A stretch of DNA of 64,000 nt from Mycolicibacter heraklionensis (GCA_001673575.1 LZME01000160.1:1-64000); one strand, 5' to 3'; counted from the first letter of the stretch, positions 42,909 to 52,589 are shown. The notes: generated from the letters alone by a model not told the origin. Program-made: numbers and translations.

Positions 42909-44239
42909 CGCGCCGAACCTCACGCATCGTTCTCGCCGGGGCGTTGGCCGTACTGTTGGCCGCCGCGGCGTACGTGGTGTTGCCCGCGCAGCGCAACTAC
43001 CGCATCACCGGATACTTCGCGTCGGCAGTGGGCCTCTACCCGGGCGACGACGTCCGGGTGGTCGGGGTCCCGGTCGGCCGTATCGAGTCCATCGAGCCGC
43101 GTGCCGAGAACGTCAAGATCACCATGTCGGTGCGCAAGGACGTACCGCTGCCGGCCGACGTGCACGCGCTGCTGATGGCACCGAACATCGTCTCCGCGCG
43201 GGTCATTCAGCTGGCCCCGGCGTACACCGAAGGTGAGAAGCTGGCCGACGGAGCGGTGCTCGGCGAAGACCGCACCGCGGTCCCGGTCGAATGGGACGAG
43301 GTCAAGCAGGAGCTGACCCAGCTCAGCGCCCAATTGGCGCCCGAGTCGGGCAAGCTCAACGGCGTACTTAGTGCTTTCGTCAACCAGGCCGCCGATACCT
43401 TCGACGGCAACGGCGACTCGTTCCGTAACGCACTGCGTGAACTGTCGACGACTACCGGCCGTCTCGGTGACTCGCGCACCGACCTGTTCGGGACCGTCAA
43501 GAACCTGCAGGTGTTGGTCGACGCGCTATCCGGCAGCAACGAGCAGATCGTGCAGTTCACCGACCACGTGGCTGCGGTGTCGGCAGTGCTGGCGGACAGC
43601 TCCAAAGACCTGGATGTCACGCTGGGCACGCTGAGCCAGGCATTGCGCGATGTGCGCGGTTTCCTGCACAACAACAACGACGCGTTGATCGCGCAGGTCA
43701 ACAAGCTGGCGGATTTCACCAGCATGTTGTCGGAGCAGAGCGACAACTTCGAGCAGGTGCTGCACATCACCCCGCACGGCCTGGTCAACTTCTACAACAT
43801 CTACAACCCTGCCCAGGGTTCGCTCGCCGGTCTGCTCTCGCTGCCCGACTTCGCCAACCCGGTGCAGTTCATCTGCGGCGGTGTCTTCGACATCGGTTCG
43901 GTGCCCGACAACTTCAAGCGGGCGGAGATCTGCAAGGAGCGGATGGGACCGGTCATGCGCCGGTGGGCGATGAACTTCGTTCCGCTGTTGTTCCACCCGA
44001 TCAACTCGATCACCGCCTACAAGGGCCAGATCATCTACGACACCCCGGCAACCGAGGCGAAGGCCCAGACTCCGGTGCCCTATCTGAAGTGGCTGCCGGC
44101 TCCGGGTGTCACGCCGCCGAACACCGAAGATGTCGCGGCGCTGTTCTTGCCGCCGCCCGCGCCGGGGCAGCTGGGCAAGGCGCCCGGCCCGACGGGGCCG
44201 GCCCAACCCGGTGCCGGTGCACCCCGGGAGGGCGGATGA
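42905..44239 (+). CDS. mce4D: Mce4D substrate-binding protein
   Basis: The 444-residue protein has a short N-terminal anchor (IVLAGALAVLLAAAAYVVL) and an MCE domain with GLYPGDDVRVVGVPVGRIES. A central helical zone follows, then a YKGQIIYDTP block and a proline-rich tail. Its stop overlaps the mce4E start (ATGA). It is the fourth subunit of the Mce4 importer. Confidence 0.95.
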   Translation: MTRRTSRIVLAGALAVLLAAAAYVVLPAQRNYRITGYFASAVGLYPGDDVRVVGVPVGRIESIEPRAENVKITMSVRKDVPLPADVHALLMAPNIVSARVIQLAPAYTEGEKLADGAVLGEDRTAVPVEWDEVKQELTQLSAQLAPESGKLNGVLSAFVNQAADTFDGNGDSFRNALRELSTTTGRLGDSRTDLFGTVKNLQVLVDALSGSNEQIVQFTDHVAAVSAVLADSSKDLDVTLGTLSQALRDVRGFLHNNNDALIAQVNKLADFTSMLSEQSDNFEQVLHITPHGLVNFYNIYNPAQGSLAGLLSLPDFANPVQFICGGVFDIGSVPDNFKRAEICKERMGPVMRRWAMNFVPLLFHPINSITAYKGQIIYDTPATEAKAQTPVPYLKWLPAPGVTPPNTEDVAALFLPPPAPGQLGKAPGPTGPAQPGAGAPREGG

Positions 44240-45423
44240 GCGTGAAGACTCTTGGCGGCGCGCTGCAGCGGGTCGGCCGGCGCGGTGCGGTGCTCGGTGC
44301 CGGGGCGTTGGTGTTGTCCGGTTGCCAGTTCGGCGGGCTGAATTCGCTGAACATGCCGGGGACCGCCGGCCATGGCCGCGGCTCCTACAGCATCACGGTG
44401 CAACTGCCGGATGTCACTACGCTGCCGCAGAACTCACCGGTGATGGTCGATGACGTGACCGTCGGCAGTGTCTCGGGCATTCGGGCAGTGCAACAGCCCG
44501 ACGGCACCTTCTACGCCTCGGTCAAGCTGTCGCTGGACGGCAACGTGCATCTGCCGGCCAACGCCATAGCGAAGGTCGCGCAGACTTCGCTGCTGGGGTC
44601 TCAGCACATCGAGCTGGCCGCGCCGACCGACCAACCTGCGGTCGGCACCCTCGCCCGAGGCGATGAGATTCCGCTCAGCCGGACCGGGCGCTACCCCAGT
44701 ACCGAAGAGGTGTTGTCCTCGCTGGGCGTGGTGGTCAACCAGGGCAATCTCGGTGCGGTGCAAGACATCACCGAAGAGGCCTATGCCGCGGTCGCCGGCC
44801 GGGCCGGCACCTTTGCCGAGTTGGTGCCGCGGCTGGCCGAACTCACCGCGTCGCTGGATCGCCAGGCGCGCGACATCGTCGCGGCCGCCGAGGGGCTGAA
44901 CCGGGTCGGGGCTACCCTGGCCCGTAGCGCTCCCAGCCTGGCGCGGGCGCTGGACACCATGCCTGCGGCGCTGCAGGTGCTCAACGACAACCGCAGCAAC
45001 ATCGTCGATGCGTTCGGCGCACTGCAAAGGCTGGCGGTGGTCGGATCGCGGATCATGAGCGAGACCAAGGAAGACTTCGCGGCCGACATCAAGGACCTGT
45101 ACCCGGTCGTCAAGGCGTTCGCTGAGAACGCCAACGAGTTGGTAACGGCGTTTCCGCTCATCCCGACCTTCCCGTTCCCGTCGATGTATCTGCGCAACGC
45201 GGTGCGCGGCGACTTCCTCAACGTCTATGTCATCTTCGACATGACGCTGCGGCGGTTCGGGGAGACGGTGTTCACCACCGGTGGTTTCGACCCGAACATG
45301 CCGCACATGCACGACATCCTCAACCCACCCGACTTCTTGATCGGCGAGATGGCGAACCTGTCCGGGCAGGCTGCCGACCCGTTCAAGATCCCGCCCGGCA
45401 CGGCTCCCCACTATGAGGAATGA
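44236..45423 (+). CDS. mce4E: Mce4E lipoprotein subunit
   Basis: Starting at 44236 gives 395 residues. The signal peptide ends with lipobox LSGC, placing the lipidated cysteine at 30, which marks this as the lipoprotein subunit (LprN). The MCE domain has NSPVMVDDVTVGSVSGI, and a helical region with LDRQARDIVAAAEGLNRV follows. The protein should be anchored to the outer leaflet of the plasma membrane. It is spaced 6 bp from mce4F. Confidence 0.94.
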   Translation: MSVKTLGGALQRVGRRGAVLGAGALVLSGCQFGGLNSLNMPGTAGHGRGSYSITVQLPDVTTLPQNSPVMVDDVTVGSVSGIRAVQQPDGTFYASVKLSLDGNVHLPANAIAKVAQTSLLGSQHIELAAPTDQPAVGTLARGDEIPLSRTGRYPSTEEVLSSLGVVVNQGNLGAVQDITEEAYAAVAGRAGTFAELVPRLAELTASLDRQARDIVAAAEGLNRVGATLARSAPSLARALDTMPAALQVLNDNRSNIVDAFGALQRLAVVGSRIMSETKEDFAADIKDLYPVVKAFAENANELVTAFPLIPTFPFPSMYLRNAVRGDFLNVYVIFDMTLRRFGETVFTTGGFDPNMPHMHDILNPPDFLIGEMANLSGQAADPFKIPPGTAPHYEE

Positions 45424-45429
45424 CCTGCG

Positions 45430-47121
45430 ATGCTGACCCGCCTCGTTCGAATCCAACTCGGGATCTTCGCCGTGGTCACAGTGCTGGCCGTCGGTGCGAT
45501 CTCGATCCTGTATCTGCATGCCCCGAGCCGGATGGGCATCGGGACCTACAAGGTGACGGCCGACTTCATCGGCGGCGGCGGTATCTACAAGAGCGCCAAC
45601 GTCACCTACCGCGGCGTGACCGTGGGTCGGGTGGAATCTGTTCAACTCAGCGACCACGGCGTTGATGCCGCCATGCGGCTCAACAGCGCCACCAAGATCC
45701 CCGGCAATGTCACCGCCACCGTCAAGAGCATGTCCGCGATCGGTGAGCAGTACATCGATCTGGTCCCGCCGGCCGGGGAGGCCGCCGCAGGCGTGCTGCA
45801 CAGCGGCGCGCGCATCGGCCAGGACCGCACCGCGATCGGCCAGGACATCGCCGGACTGCTGGACCAGGCGCAGTCGCTGGTCAACAGTGTCGCCAACAGC
45901 CGTCTTCGTGATCTGCTGCGCAGCGCGTTCGAAGGGTTCAACGGGTCGGGGCAGGAGCTGGCCCGGATGATCGCCTCGTCGCGGCAGCTGATCGACGAGG
46001 CTAATGACAACTTCGAGGCGACCTCGAAGCTGGTCGACCAGGTCGAGCCCTTCTTGGACGCCCAGATCCGCGGCGGTGATGGCATCAAGAAGCTGGCACA
46101 GTCGCTGGCGGCGGTCACCACCGAAGTGCGCAACGCCGACCCGCAGCTCCGCGAGGTGCTGCAGACCCTGCCCAGCGTCGCCGACGAAGCCAACACCACA
46201 TTCGACGGAATCCGCGCCTCCTTCCCGACACTGGCGGCCAGCATCGCCAACTTTGGGCGGGTCGGGGTCATCTATCGCAACTCCATTGAGCAGGCGCTGG
46301 TGGTGTTCCCGGCCCTGATGGCGGCGCTGATCACCGTCGCCGGTGGCGTGCCGATGGACGAGGGCGCCAAGCTGGACTTCAAGATCGACATGCACGACCC
46401 GCCGCCCTGCACGGTCGGCTTCCTGCCGTTCACCGAGATGCGCACTCCGGCCGACGAAACCGTCCGCGAGCTGCCCAAGGGCCTGTACTGCAAAGCCGCG
46501 CAGAACGACCCGACTGCGGTTCGCGGCGCGCGCAACTACCCGTGCATGGAGTACCCGGGCAAGCGGGCGCCGACCATCCAGCTCTGCCGTGACCCGCAGG
46601 GCTTCGTGCCGATCGGCAGCAACACCTGGCGTGGGCCGCCGGTCCCGTATGACACACCGATCACCGACCCGCGGATGCTGAATCCGATGAACAAGTTCCC
46701 CTACATCCCGCCGTCGACGGACTACGACCCGGGACCGCCGGTCGTGGCGCTGCCGCCCGGTGTGCCCGCGGGCCCCGGTCCGGCGCCCAACCCGCCGTTC
46801 CCGCTGCCGTACCCGCCGAACCAGCTCGGCCCCAACCCGCCGGCGCCGTGGCCGTACTACGCGCCGCCGGACCAGAACCTGCCGACTGGTCCTGGGGGCA
46901 ATGGTGGCCTTCCCGCCTACGGCCGTGACCCCGCACCGGCGCCCGGTCCGGCTCCGGGACCGTTGCCGGCCGAGGCCAATAGCGTCGCCTACAGCACCTA
47001 CGACCGGTCCGGAAAGTTCGTGGATCCGGCCGGCAACAGTGGAGTGTTCGTCTCCGGCTCCGACAAGTGGCTGCCCGCGGAGAACTGGGCTGATCTGATG
47101 CTCGCGCCGAGGCAGACGTGA
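45430..47121 (+). CDS. mce4F: Mce4F substrate-binding protein
   Basis: The 563-residue protein is nearly the length of M. tuberculosis Mce4F (564). It has an anchor (IFAVVTVLAVGAISILYLH), an MCE domain with GGIYKSANVTYRGVTVGRV, a helical zone and a long proline-rich C-terminal tail (about 430-520) seen in Mce F subunits. It completes the six-protein set. A GTGA overlap joins it to the Mas gene. Confidence 0.95.
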   Translation: MLTRLVRIQLGIFAVVTVLAVGAISILYLHAPSRMGIGTYKVTADFIGGGGIYKSANVTYRGVTVGRVESVQLSDHGVDAAMRLNSATKIPGNVTATVKSMSAIGEQYIDLVPPAGEAAAGVLHSGARIGQDRTAIGQDIAGLLDQAQSLVNSVANSRLRDLLRSAFEGFNGSGQELARMIASSRQLIDEANDNFEATSKLVDQVEPFLDAQIRGGDGIKKLAQSLAAVTTEVRNADPQLREVLQTLPSVADEANTTFDGIRASFPTLAASIANFGRVGVIYRNSIEQALVVFPALMAALITVAGGVPMDEGAKLDFKIDMHDPPPCTVGFLPFTEMRTPADETVRELPKGLYCKAAQNDPTAVRGARNYPCMEYPGKRAPTIQLCRDPQGFVPIGSNTWRGPPVPYDTPITDPRMLNPMNKFPYIPPSTDYDPGPPVVALPPGVPAGPGPAPNPPFPLPYPPNQLGPNPPAPWPYYAPPDQNLPTGPGGNGGLPAYGRDPAPAPGPAPGPLPAEANSVAYSTYDRSGKFVDPAGNSGVFVSGSDKWLPAENWADLMLAPRQT

Positions 47122-47789
47122 GCGGACCCGACGACCCGAAGGTCCGGCGCCGGGCCTCGCGGGCTGCGGGACCAGCGGGTGATCCCGGCGAAACGACGCC
47201 GGCCGCCGTAGTTATTCCCGCACCGAGTCGCGCCGCGGTGCGGGCGGTGCGGCCGGCCGGTCCGCCGCCGCGGCGTCGGCCCAATGCTCGCAAGACCGCG
47301 CAACTGGCGGGCGCGGTCGGACTGGCGGCGTCGGTCCTGCTGGGCGGGCTGGTCGCCACGCTCGGGGTACAACACCGGCATGCCGACGCAGCGCAGCAGC
47401 GCGACCAGCGATTCATCGACACCGCGGTCCAGACCGTGCTGAACATGTACACCTATACGCCCGACACCATCAGTGAGCAGGTGGATCTCTTCGTGGCGGG
47501 CACCAGCGGGCCGCTGCGCGACACCATGGCCGCCAACGCCGAGAACCTCAAGGCGTTGCTACGCGAGACCAAGCACAGCTCGGAAGCCGTCATCAACGCC
47601 GCGGCGTTGGAAGGAGTCGACAACATCGCCGCCAACGCGTCGGTATTGGTGGCGATGCGAGCTACCGCCACCGATGTCGATGGAGTCAACAAGCCGTCGC
47701 AGCCCTACGCTCTGCGGGTGATCGTGCATGAAGACGACGCGGGCAACATGACGGCATACGACCTCAAGTGGCCGGACGGCAGCCGATGA
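47118..47789 (+). CDS. Mce-associated membrane protein (Mas4A, Rv3493c-like)
   Basis: The GTG at 47118 gives 223 residues. A positively charged, proline/alanine-rich cytoplasmic N-terminus (about 1-65) precedes one transmembrane segment (AQLAGAVGLAASVLLGGLVA) and an extracytoplasmic NTF2-like domain (FIDTAVQTVLNMYTYTPDTI). Mas proteins stabilise Mce complexes. It is coupled to mce4F and to the following gene by 4-bp overlaps, so it belongs to the same transcript. Confidence 0.88.
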   Translation: MSGPDDPKVRRRASRAAGPAGDPGETTPAAVVIPAPSRAAVRAVRPAGPPPRRRPNARKTAQLAGAVGLAASVLLGGLVATLGVQHRHADAAQQRDQRFIDTAVQTVLNMYTYTPDTISEQVDLFVAGTSGPLRDTMAANAENLKALLRETKHSSEAVINAAALEGVDNIAANASVLVAMRATATDVDGVNKPSQPYALRVIVHEDDAGNMTAYDLKWPDGSR

Positions 47790-48274
47790 CGCGTAAGTGG
47801 ATGTTGCTGGCCGTGTTGGCGGCGTTGCTCGCGGCGTTCGTGGGCCTTGGCGCATCGGCGGGAAAACTGTACTGGAACCGGGTCGAGACGCATGGTGAAC
47901 AGTCGGCGCGCTCGGAGCTGGTCAGACTGACCGCTGACGAGATCCCCAAAGTGCTTGGCTATGAGTACAAGACGGTGGAACGCAGCCTGACCGAGACCTA
48001 CCCGATGTTCACCGGGGACTACCGGCGCGAATTCGAGGCTCGTGCCATCAACGAGATCATCCCGCAGGCGCGCGAGAAGCAGTTGGTGAACCAGGTCGAT
48101 GTCGTCGGCGTCGCCGCCATGGCTGCGCGCCGGACTTCGGGTTCGGTGTTGGTGTTCGTCAACCGCACCGTGACGGGCAAGTCCAAGGAGAAGTACTACG
48201 AGGGCAGTCGGCTGCGGGTGGACTTCCGCAAGATCGACCGCAAGTGGCTGATCAGCAATATCGTGCCGATCTAG
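47786..48274 (+). CDS. Mce-associated membrane protein (Mas4B, Rv3492c-like)
   Basis: The ATG at 47786 gives 162 residues. It has a single N-terminal membrane segment (MLLAVLAALLAAFVGLGASA) followed by an extracytoplasmic domain with LTETYPMFTGDYRREFEARA, the pattern of mycobacterial Mas proteins. Length matches Rv3492c (160). The preceding stop overlaps its start. It likely assists assembly or stability of the Mce4 complex. Confidence 0.88.
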   Translation: MTRKWMLLAVLAALLAAFVGLGASAGKLYWNRVETHGEQSARSELVRLTADEIPKVLGYEYKTVERSLTETYPMFTGDYRREFEARAINEIIPQAREKQLVNQVDVVGVAAMAARRTSGSVLVFVNRTVTGKSKEKYYEGSRLRVDFRKIDRKWLISNIVPI

Positions 48275-48291
48275 CTGAAAGGATGAGCGCC

Positions 48292-48831
48292 ATGGGGAAA
48301 CTCGTTCGTGGTCTTGTCGCCTTGGCTGCGGCGATGACGGCGGCAACCGGGCTCGCAGTCCCGGCCGGTGCCGACGACGATGCGATTCCAGAAGGCACGC
48401 TGGAGGGCATCTACACCTACAACGACGGTGCCAAGACCGCGACCTGGAAGATTTATCCGCTGTGCGTCCCGACCGTCGGCGACGGCCGCGTGCCACTGCA
48501 CCTGGCGGTCGGCTGCAAGCTGCAGGTGGAAAGCAACGGCCCGCCCGGACAGGCCGGGGCCTACCGGCTGGCCAACGGCCAGTGGACCTACAAGACGCCG
48601 CTGTTGGCGGGCACCCGGTGCTCCGACGGGACCACCGCCGGCAGCGACGAGATGTACCAGTTCGACACGTCTCTCAACGGCACCTACACCACCGCGCACA
48701 ACGCGGTGTGTGGACTGCAGCCCGGGTTGACCAAGCGCGCGTTCACGCTGACCTTCGTCTCGCCGCTGCCGTACCCGGTCGTCCACTACCCGCTGAACTG
48801 CCAGGACAACCCGCAGCACCTGTGTAGCTAG
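48292..48831 (+). CDS. secreted conserved protein, Rv3491-like
   Basis: Starts are possible at 48283 and 48292; GAAAGG is better spaced for the ATG at 48292, giving 179 residues. It has a signal peptide ending near PAGADD and a cysteine-containing beta-rich mature domain (PLCVPTVGDGRVPLHLAVGC, NAVCGLQPG). It follows the Mas gene by 17 bp and takes the position of Rv3491 between mce4 and otsA. Function is unknown; it converges on otsA. Confidence 0.78.
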   Translation: MGKLVRGLVALAAAMTAATGLAVPAGADDDAIPEGTLEGIYTYNDGAKTATWKIYPLCVPTVGDGRVPLHLAVGCKLQVESNGPPGQAGAYRLANGQWTYKTPLLAGTRCSDGTTAGSDEMYQFDTSLNGTYTTAHNAVCGLQPGLTKRAFTLTFVSPLPYPVVHYPLNCQDNPQHLCS

Positions 48832-48894
48832 CGTCGATCGCAGGCGGCGTCAATCGGGCTAGCGGGTCGGCGCGGTCGGCTGAGCCACGCCGCG

Positions 48895-50469
48895 TTACTC
48901 CGCGGAGTCGGCGAGCGCACCGAGGAAGGATCGGGCCCAGCGGTCCACGTCGTGGGCCAGCACCTGGCGACGCAGTGCCCGCATCCGTCGGCGCCCCTCC
49001 TCGGGGGTCTGGTTGACCGCCGCCTCGATGACGTCCTTGACGCACTCGAGGTCGTGCGGATTGACCAGGTAAGCCTGACGCAATTCCGCTGCAGCACCGG
49101 TGAATTCGCTCAGGACCAAGGCGCCGCCCAGGTCGCTGCGGCAGGCCACGTATTCCTTGGCGACCAGATTCATACCGTCGCGCAGCGGGGTCACCAGCAT
49201 GACGTCGCTGGCTACGAAGAATGCGATCAGTTCGTCGCGGGGGACTGGGCGGTGCAGGTAGTGCACCACCGGGTGACCGACCTCGCTGTACTCGCCGTTG
49301 ATGTGGCCGACTTGGCGTTCGATGTCGTCGCGCAGGATCTGGTAGCTCTCCACCCGCTCCCGGCTCGGAGTCGCCAGCTGCACCAGCACGGTGTCGTCGC
49401 GCTTGGCGCGTCCCTCGGCCAGCAGCTCGTTGAACGCCTTGAGTCGGACGTCGATGCCCTTGGTGTAGTCCAGGCGGTCCACGCCGAGCAGGATCTTGCG
49501 GGGATGGCCCAGTTCGGCGCGAATTTCCTTGGCCCGCCGTCGGATTGCGCGCTCGCGTGCCTTGCGGTCGAGTTCGCCGGAGTCGATCGAGATGGGGAAG
49601 GCGCCGACTCGTACCGTGCGGTCGGTCAGCCGCACCTCGCCGAATCGGCTGCGCACCCCGACCGAGCCCCGCGAGGTGACGGCCCCGGCCAGATTGCGAG
49701 CCAAGAACAAGAAGTTCTGGGCGCCGCCGGCCAGGTGAAAGCCGACCAGGTCGGCGCCGAGCAGGCCGTCGACGATCTCGGCGCGCCACGGCAGCTGCAT
49801 GAACAGCTCCACCGGTGGGAACGGGATGTGCAGGAAAAATCCGATGGTCAGGTCGGGCCGCAGATCCCGCAGCATCTTCGGTACCAGCTGCAGCTGATAG
49901 TCCTGCACCCACACCGTGGCTCCCGGCGCGGCGGCTCGCGACGTGGCCTCGGCGAAACGGCGGTTGACGTCGACGTAGCGGTCCCACCACTGCCGGTGGT
50001 AGATCGGCTTAACGATCACGTCGTGATACAGCGGCCACAGGGTGGCGTTGGAGAAGCCCTCGTAGTACTCGGCGATATCGGTGGTGTCCAGCGGCACCGG
50101 ATGCAGCCGCAGGTCCTCGACGTCGATCGGACCGTCGGGCGCTTCCGGGCTGCCGGGCCAGCCGACCCAGGCGCCGCGGCGCTTACGCAGCAGCGGCTCG
50201 AGCGCGGTGACCAATCCGCCGGGGCTGCGCTTCCACGCCGTAGTACCGTCCGGGAGCACCTCGATGTCGATCGGCAGCCGGTTGGCCACTACGACGAAAT
50301 CGGACTCTCCGGCCTGATGCGCATGTGACGCGGCCGGGCCCCCGGGCCCATTCGACGGTCCCAGTTTCGGCTCTCCTTCGTCGAGCCTCGCTGAACCGCC
50401 GGGCTCATGCGGCGGTCCCAGCTTCGGCTCTCCTTCGTCGAGCCTCGCTGAACCGCCGGGCTCCGGCAT
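48895..50469 (-). CDS. otsA: trehalose-6-phosphate synthase OtsA
   Basis: The 524-residue GT20 enzyme has [13 protein letters not shown], the [11 protein letters not shown] and [14 protein letters not shown] segments, [16 protein letters not shown] with the UDP-glucose-binding lysine, and [15 protein letters not shown]. It makes trehalose-6-phosphate from UDP-glucose and glucose-6-phosphate for osmoprotection and cell-wall trehalose lipids. The first about 40 residues hold two copies of [14 protein letters not shown] with a 19-residue period; I see no alternative ATG or GTG downstream, so this repeat is probably translated. It starts immediately after the stop of the upstream microgene. Confidence 0.96.
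   Translation of the reverse strand: MPEPGGSARLDEGEPKLGPPHEPGGSARLDEGEPKLGPSNGPGGPAASHAHQAGESDFVVVANRLPIDIEVLPDGTTAWKRSPGGLVTALEPLLRKRRGAWVGWPGSPEAPDGPIDVEDLRLHPVPLDTTDIAEYYEGFSNATLWPLYHDVIVKPIYHRQWWDRYVDVNRRFAEATSRAAAPGATVWVQDYQLQLVPKMLRDLRPDLTIGFFLHIPFPPVELFMQLPWRAEIVDGLLGADLVGFHLAGGAQNFLFLARNLAGAVTSRGSVGVRSRFGEVRLTDRTVRVGAFPISIDSGELDRKARERAIRRRAKEIRAELGHPRKILLGVDRLDYTKGIDVRLKAFNELLAEGRAKRDDTVLVQLATPSRERVESYQILRDDIERQVGHINGEYSEVGHPVVHYLHRPVPRDELIAFFVASDVMLVTPLRDGMNLVAKEYVACRSDLGGALVLSEFTGAAAELRQAYLVNPHDLECVKDVIEAAVNQTPEEGRRRMRALRRQVLAHDVDRWARSFLGALADSAE
50356..50463 (-). repeat. 57-bp tandem repeat inside the otsA 5' end
   Basis: Two nearly identical 51-bp units (50356-50406 and 50413-50463) recur with a 57-bp period, an exact 19 codons, so copy-number change would keep the frame. 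They differ at one base early in the unit. The block is an embedded VNTR-like repeat. Confidence 0.9.
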
Positions 50470-50643
50470 CTACGCCCCGTTCTTGTCGGGTGTCGCGGGC
50501 CCGATTCCCAGCATGGACAGGAACACCCGACACTCGTCGGCGTCCTCGGCGTAGGCGGCTACCACTCGCCGGGCCTGGCGCGCGGTGCTGTCGGCCAGCG
50601 GTTCCACGTCCTCGATGTCGGCGTGTTCGGATTTAGCAGGCAT
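50470..50643 (-). CDS. 57-residue conserved microprotein, Rv3489-like
   Basis: The ATG at 50643 opens a 57-residue frame whose TAG stop (50470-50472) is immediately followed by the otsA ATG. Features are an acidic HADIEDVEPLADSTARQARR helix and DADECRVFLSMLGIGP near the end. It sits where Rv3489 (54 residues) precedes otsA in M. tuberculosis. Direct abutment with the enzyme gene suggests co-expression and perhaps a regulatory or stabilising role in trehalose synthesis, which is inference. Confidence 0.72.
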   Translation of the reverse strand: MPAKSEHADIEDVEPLADSTARQARRVVAAYAEDADECRVFLSMLGIGPATPDKNGA

Positions 50644-50742
50644 GACTTGACTCTAGCGAAGTGCGCGCTGTGTCACACCTGGCTCGGGCAGCTCAGGGCG
50701 GCCGCCGTAGCCTGTGATGCGACGACGACGAGGGCGGAGGCA

Positions 50743-51675
50743 ATGGTCACATCGGACACCGCATCGGAGCAGCCTGACGACACTTCGGGTCGGCTGGTCG
50801 ACTACGAGACGCTCGACGACGGGCGCATCGCCCGGATCTGGCTGAATCGCCCCGACGTGCACAACGCGCAGAATCGCACGCTGCTGGTGCAGCTTGACGA
50901 GGCATTCGGCCGCGCCGAGGCCGATGACACCGTCCGGGTGGTGATCCTGGCCGCGCGGGGCAAGAACTTCTCCGCCGGCCACGACCTGGGGTCCGAAGCC
51001 ACGTTGCTCGAGCGGAAACCCGGACCGGCGCAGCACCCGACGTTCCAGTCCCACGGCGCTACCCGCGAGCCGGTCGTGGAGAAGACGTACCTGCAGGAGT
51101 GGCACTTCTTCTTCCAGAACACCTGCCGGTGGCGCGACCTGCGCAAGATCACCATCGCGCAGGTGCAGGGCAACGCCATCTCGGCCGGGCTGATGCTGAT
51201 CTGGGCCTGCGACCTGATCGTGGCCGCCGACAACGCCCGGTTCTCCGACGTCGTCGGGGTTCGGCTGGGCATGCCCGGCGTGGAGTACTACGCCCACCCC
51301 TGGGAGTTCGGGCCCCGCAAAGCCAAGGAGCTGCTGCTGACCGGGGACTCGCTGGACGCCGACGAGGCGCACCGGCTGGGCATGGTCTCCAAGGTGTTCC
51401 CGACCGATGAGCTCGCGGACAAGACGCTGGAGTTCGCCCGCCGCATCGCGAAGCTGCCCACCATGGCCGCGCTGCTGATCAAGGATTCGGTGAACGGCGC
51501 CGCCGACGCGATGGGCTTCACCGAGGCGCTACGGCACGGCTTCCACATCCATCAACTGGGCCACGCACACTGGTCGGCCCACAACGAAAACCGCGCCCCG
51601 TTGGGCTTGCCGCCTGATGTCGAGGACTGGCGTACCGCCAAGCCCACCGCCGTGGCCCGCCGCGACCAACCCTGA
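50743..51675 (+). CDS. enoyl-CoA hydratase/isomerase (crotonase) family protein
   Basis: The ATG at 50743, preceded by GGCGGAGG, gives 310 residues. It has the crotonase oxyanion segments GKNFSAGHDLGSE and QGNAISAGLMLIWACDLIVA; SDVVGVRLGMPG follows. The first conserved catalytic glutamate position of EchA-type hydratases is occupied by non-acidic residues near GLMLIW, so its chemistry may differ from hydration. An insertion LLERKPGPAQHPTFQSHGA follows the first block. It precedes the SDR at 51768 by 92 bp on the same strand. Confidence 0.82.
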   Translation: MVTSDTASEQPDDTSGRLVDYETLDDGRIARIWLNRPDVHNAQNRTLLVQLDEAFGRAEADDTVRVVILAARGKNFSAGHDLGSEATLLERKPGPAQHPTFQSHGATREPVVEKTYLQEWHFFFQNTCRWRDLRKITIAQVQGNAISAGLMLIWACDLIVAADNARFSDVVGVRLGMPGVEYYAHPWEFGPRKAKELLLTGDSLDADEAHRLGMVSKVFPTDELADKTLEFARRIAKLPTMAALLIKDSVNGAADAMGFTEALRHGFHIHQLGHAHWSAHNENRAPLGLPPDVEDWRTAKPTAVARRDQP

Positions 51676-51731
51676 CTCTGAGGCGTTGCGTCGTTCGACG
51701 GGGGCCGCGGCCTGAGGCGTGGTTCCATAGG

Positions 51732-51745
51732 TAGAACCTGTTTCA
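51732..51745. promoter_or_regulatory. KstR-type operator upstream of an SDR
   Basis: TAGAACCTGTTTCA fits TnnAACnnGTTnnA and lies 22 bp before the GTG start at 51768. It is the only KstR-type box found beyond mce4. A cross-matching TetR-family site is an alternative. Confidence 0.65.
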
Positions 51746-51767
51746 GTTTTCGATGTGAGGGGTCGGT

Positions 51768-52589
51768 GTGCAGCTTTCCTTTGAAGACCGCAGCTACCTG
51801 GTCACCGGCGGCGGCAGCGGTATCGGCAAGGCGGTGGCCGCCGCGCTGGCTGCCGCTGGGGCCGATGTCCTGATCGTTGGGCGAGACGCCGATCGGTTGG
51901 CGAAGGTGGCTGCCGGGCTGGGCGATAACGTCCGTCACCAGCCGACCGACGTCACCGACGAGGACAGCGTGATCGCCGCCGTCGATGCCGCCGTGGCCAA
52001 GAACGGCCGGCTGCACGGCGTGGTGCATTGCGCCGGCGGTTCGCTGACCATCGGGCCGATCACCCAGATCGACTCGGAGTTGTGGCGGCGCACCGTCGAC
52101 CTCAACGTCAACGGCACCTTGTATGTGCTCAAGCACGCCGGCCGGGCGCTGGTGCGCGGCGGCGGGGGTTCGTTCGTCGGGATCTCCTCGATCGCGGCCA
52201 GCAACACCCACCGCTGGTTCGGCGCCTACGGCCCCACCAAGTCGGCGCTGGACCACATGATGCAGCTGGCGGCCGACGAGCTGGGCGCCTCCTGGGTGCG
52301 GGTCAACAGCATCCGCCCTGGCCTGACCCGCACCGAGCTGGTCGCCCCGATCCTGGACTCGCCCGAGCTGAGCGAGGACTACCGCGTCTCGACGCCGCTG
52401 CCGCGGCCCGGCGAGGTCGAAGATGTCGCCAACCTGGCGCTGTTCCTGCTCAGTGACGCGGCCGGCTACATCACCGGTCAGGTCATCAACGTCGACGGCG
52501 GACAGATGCTGCGCCGCGGCCCGGACTTCTCGTCCATGCTCGAGCCCGCGTTCGGGGCCGACGGGCTGCGCGGAGTGGTCCAGGGCTAG
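51768..52589 (+). CDS. short-chain dehydrogenase/reductase, Rv3485c-like
   Basis: The GTG at 51768 gives 273 residues. It has the classical loop TGGGSGIGKAVA, HCAGG, SSIAAS with its serine, and YGPTK as the catalytic pair, so it is an NAD(P)-dependent alcohol dehydrogenase or reductase. The C-terminal extension (RRGPDFSSMLEPAFGADG) is unusual for a minimal SDR. A KstR-type box upstream suggests a steroid substrate. The stop overlaps the convergent gene's stop by 4 bp. Confidence 0.82.
   Translation: MQLSFEDRSYLVTGGGSGIGKAVAAALAAAGADVLIVGRDADRLAKVAAGLGDNVRHQPTDVTDEDSVIAAVDAAVAKNGRLHGVVHCAGGSLTIGPITQIDSELWRRTVDLNVNGTLYVLKHAGRALVRGGGGSFVGISSIAASNTHRWFGAYGPTKSALDHMMQLAADELGASWVRVNSIRPGLTRTELVAPILDSPELSEDYRVSTPLPRPGEVEDVANLALFLLSDAAGYITGQVINVDGGQMLRRGPDFSSMLEPAFGADGLRGVVQG

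Noticed and set aside
44434..46395. 653-codon minus-strand frame across mce4E/mce4F
   Set aside because: Shadow of two well-supported Mce genes; no recognisable motif.
50356..50463. Repeat near otsA as a CRISPR fragment
   Set aside because: The units abut nearly continuously without unique spacers and are in frame with a coding sequence.
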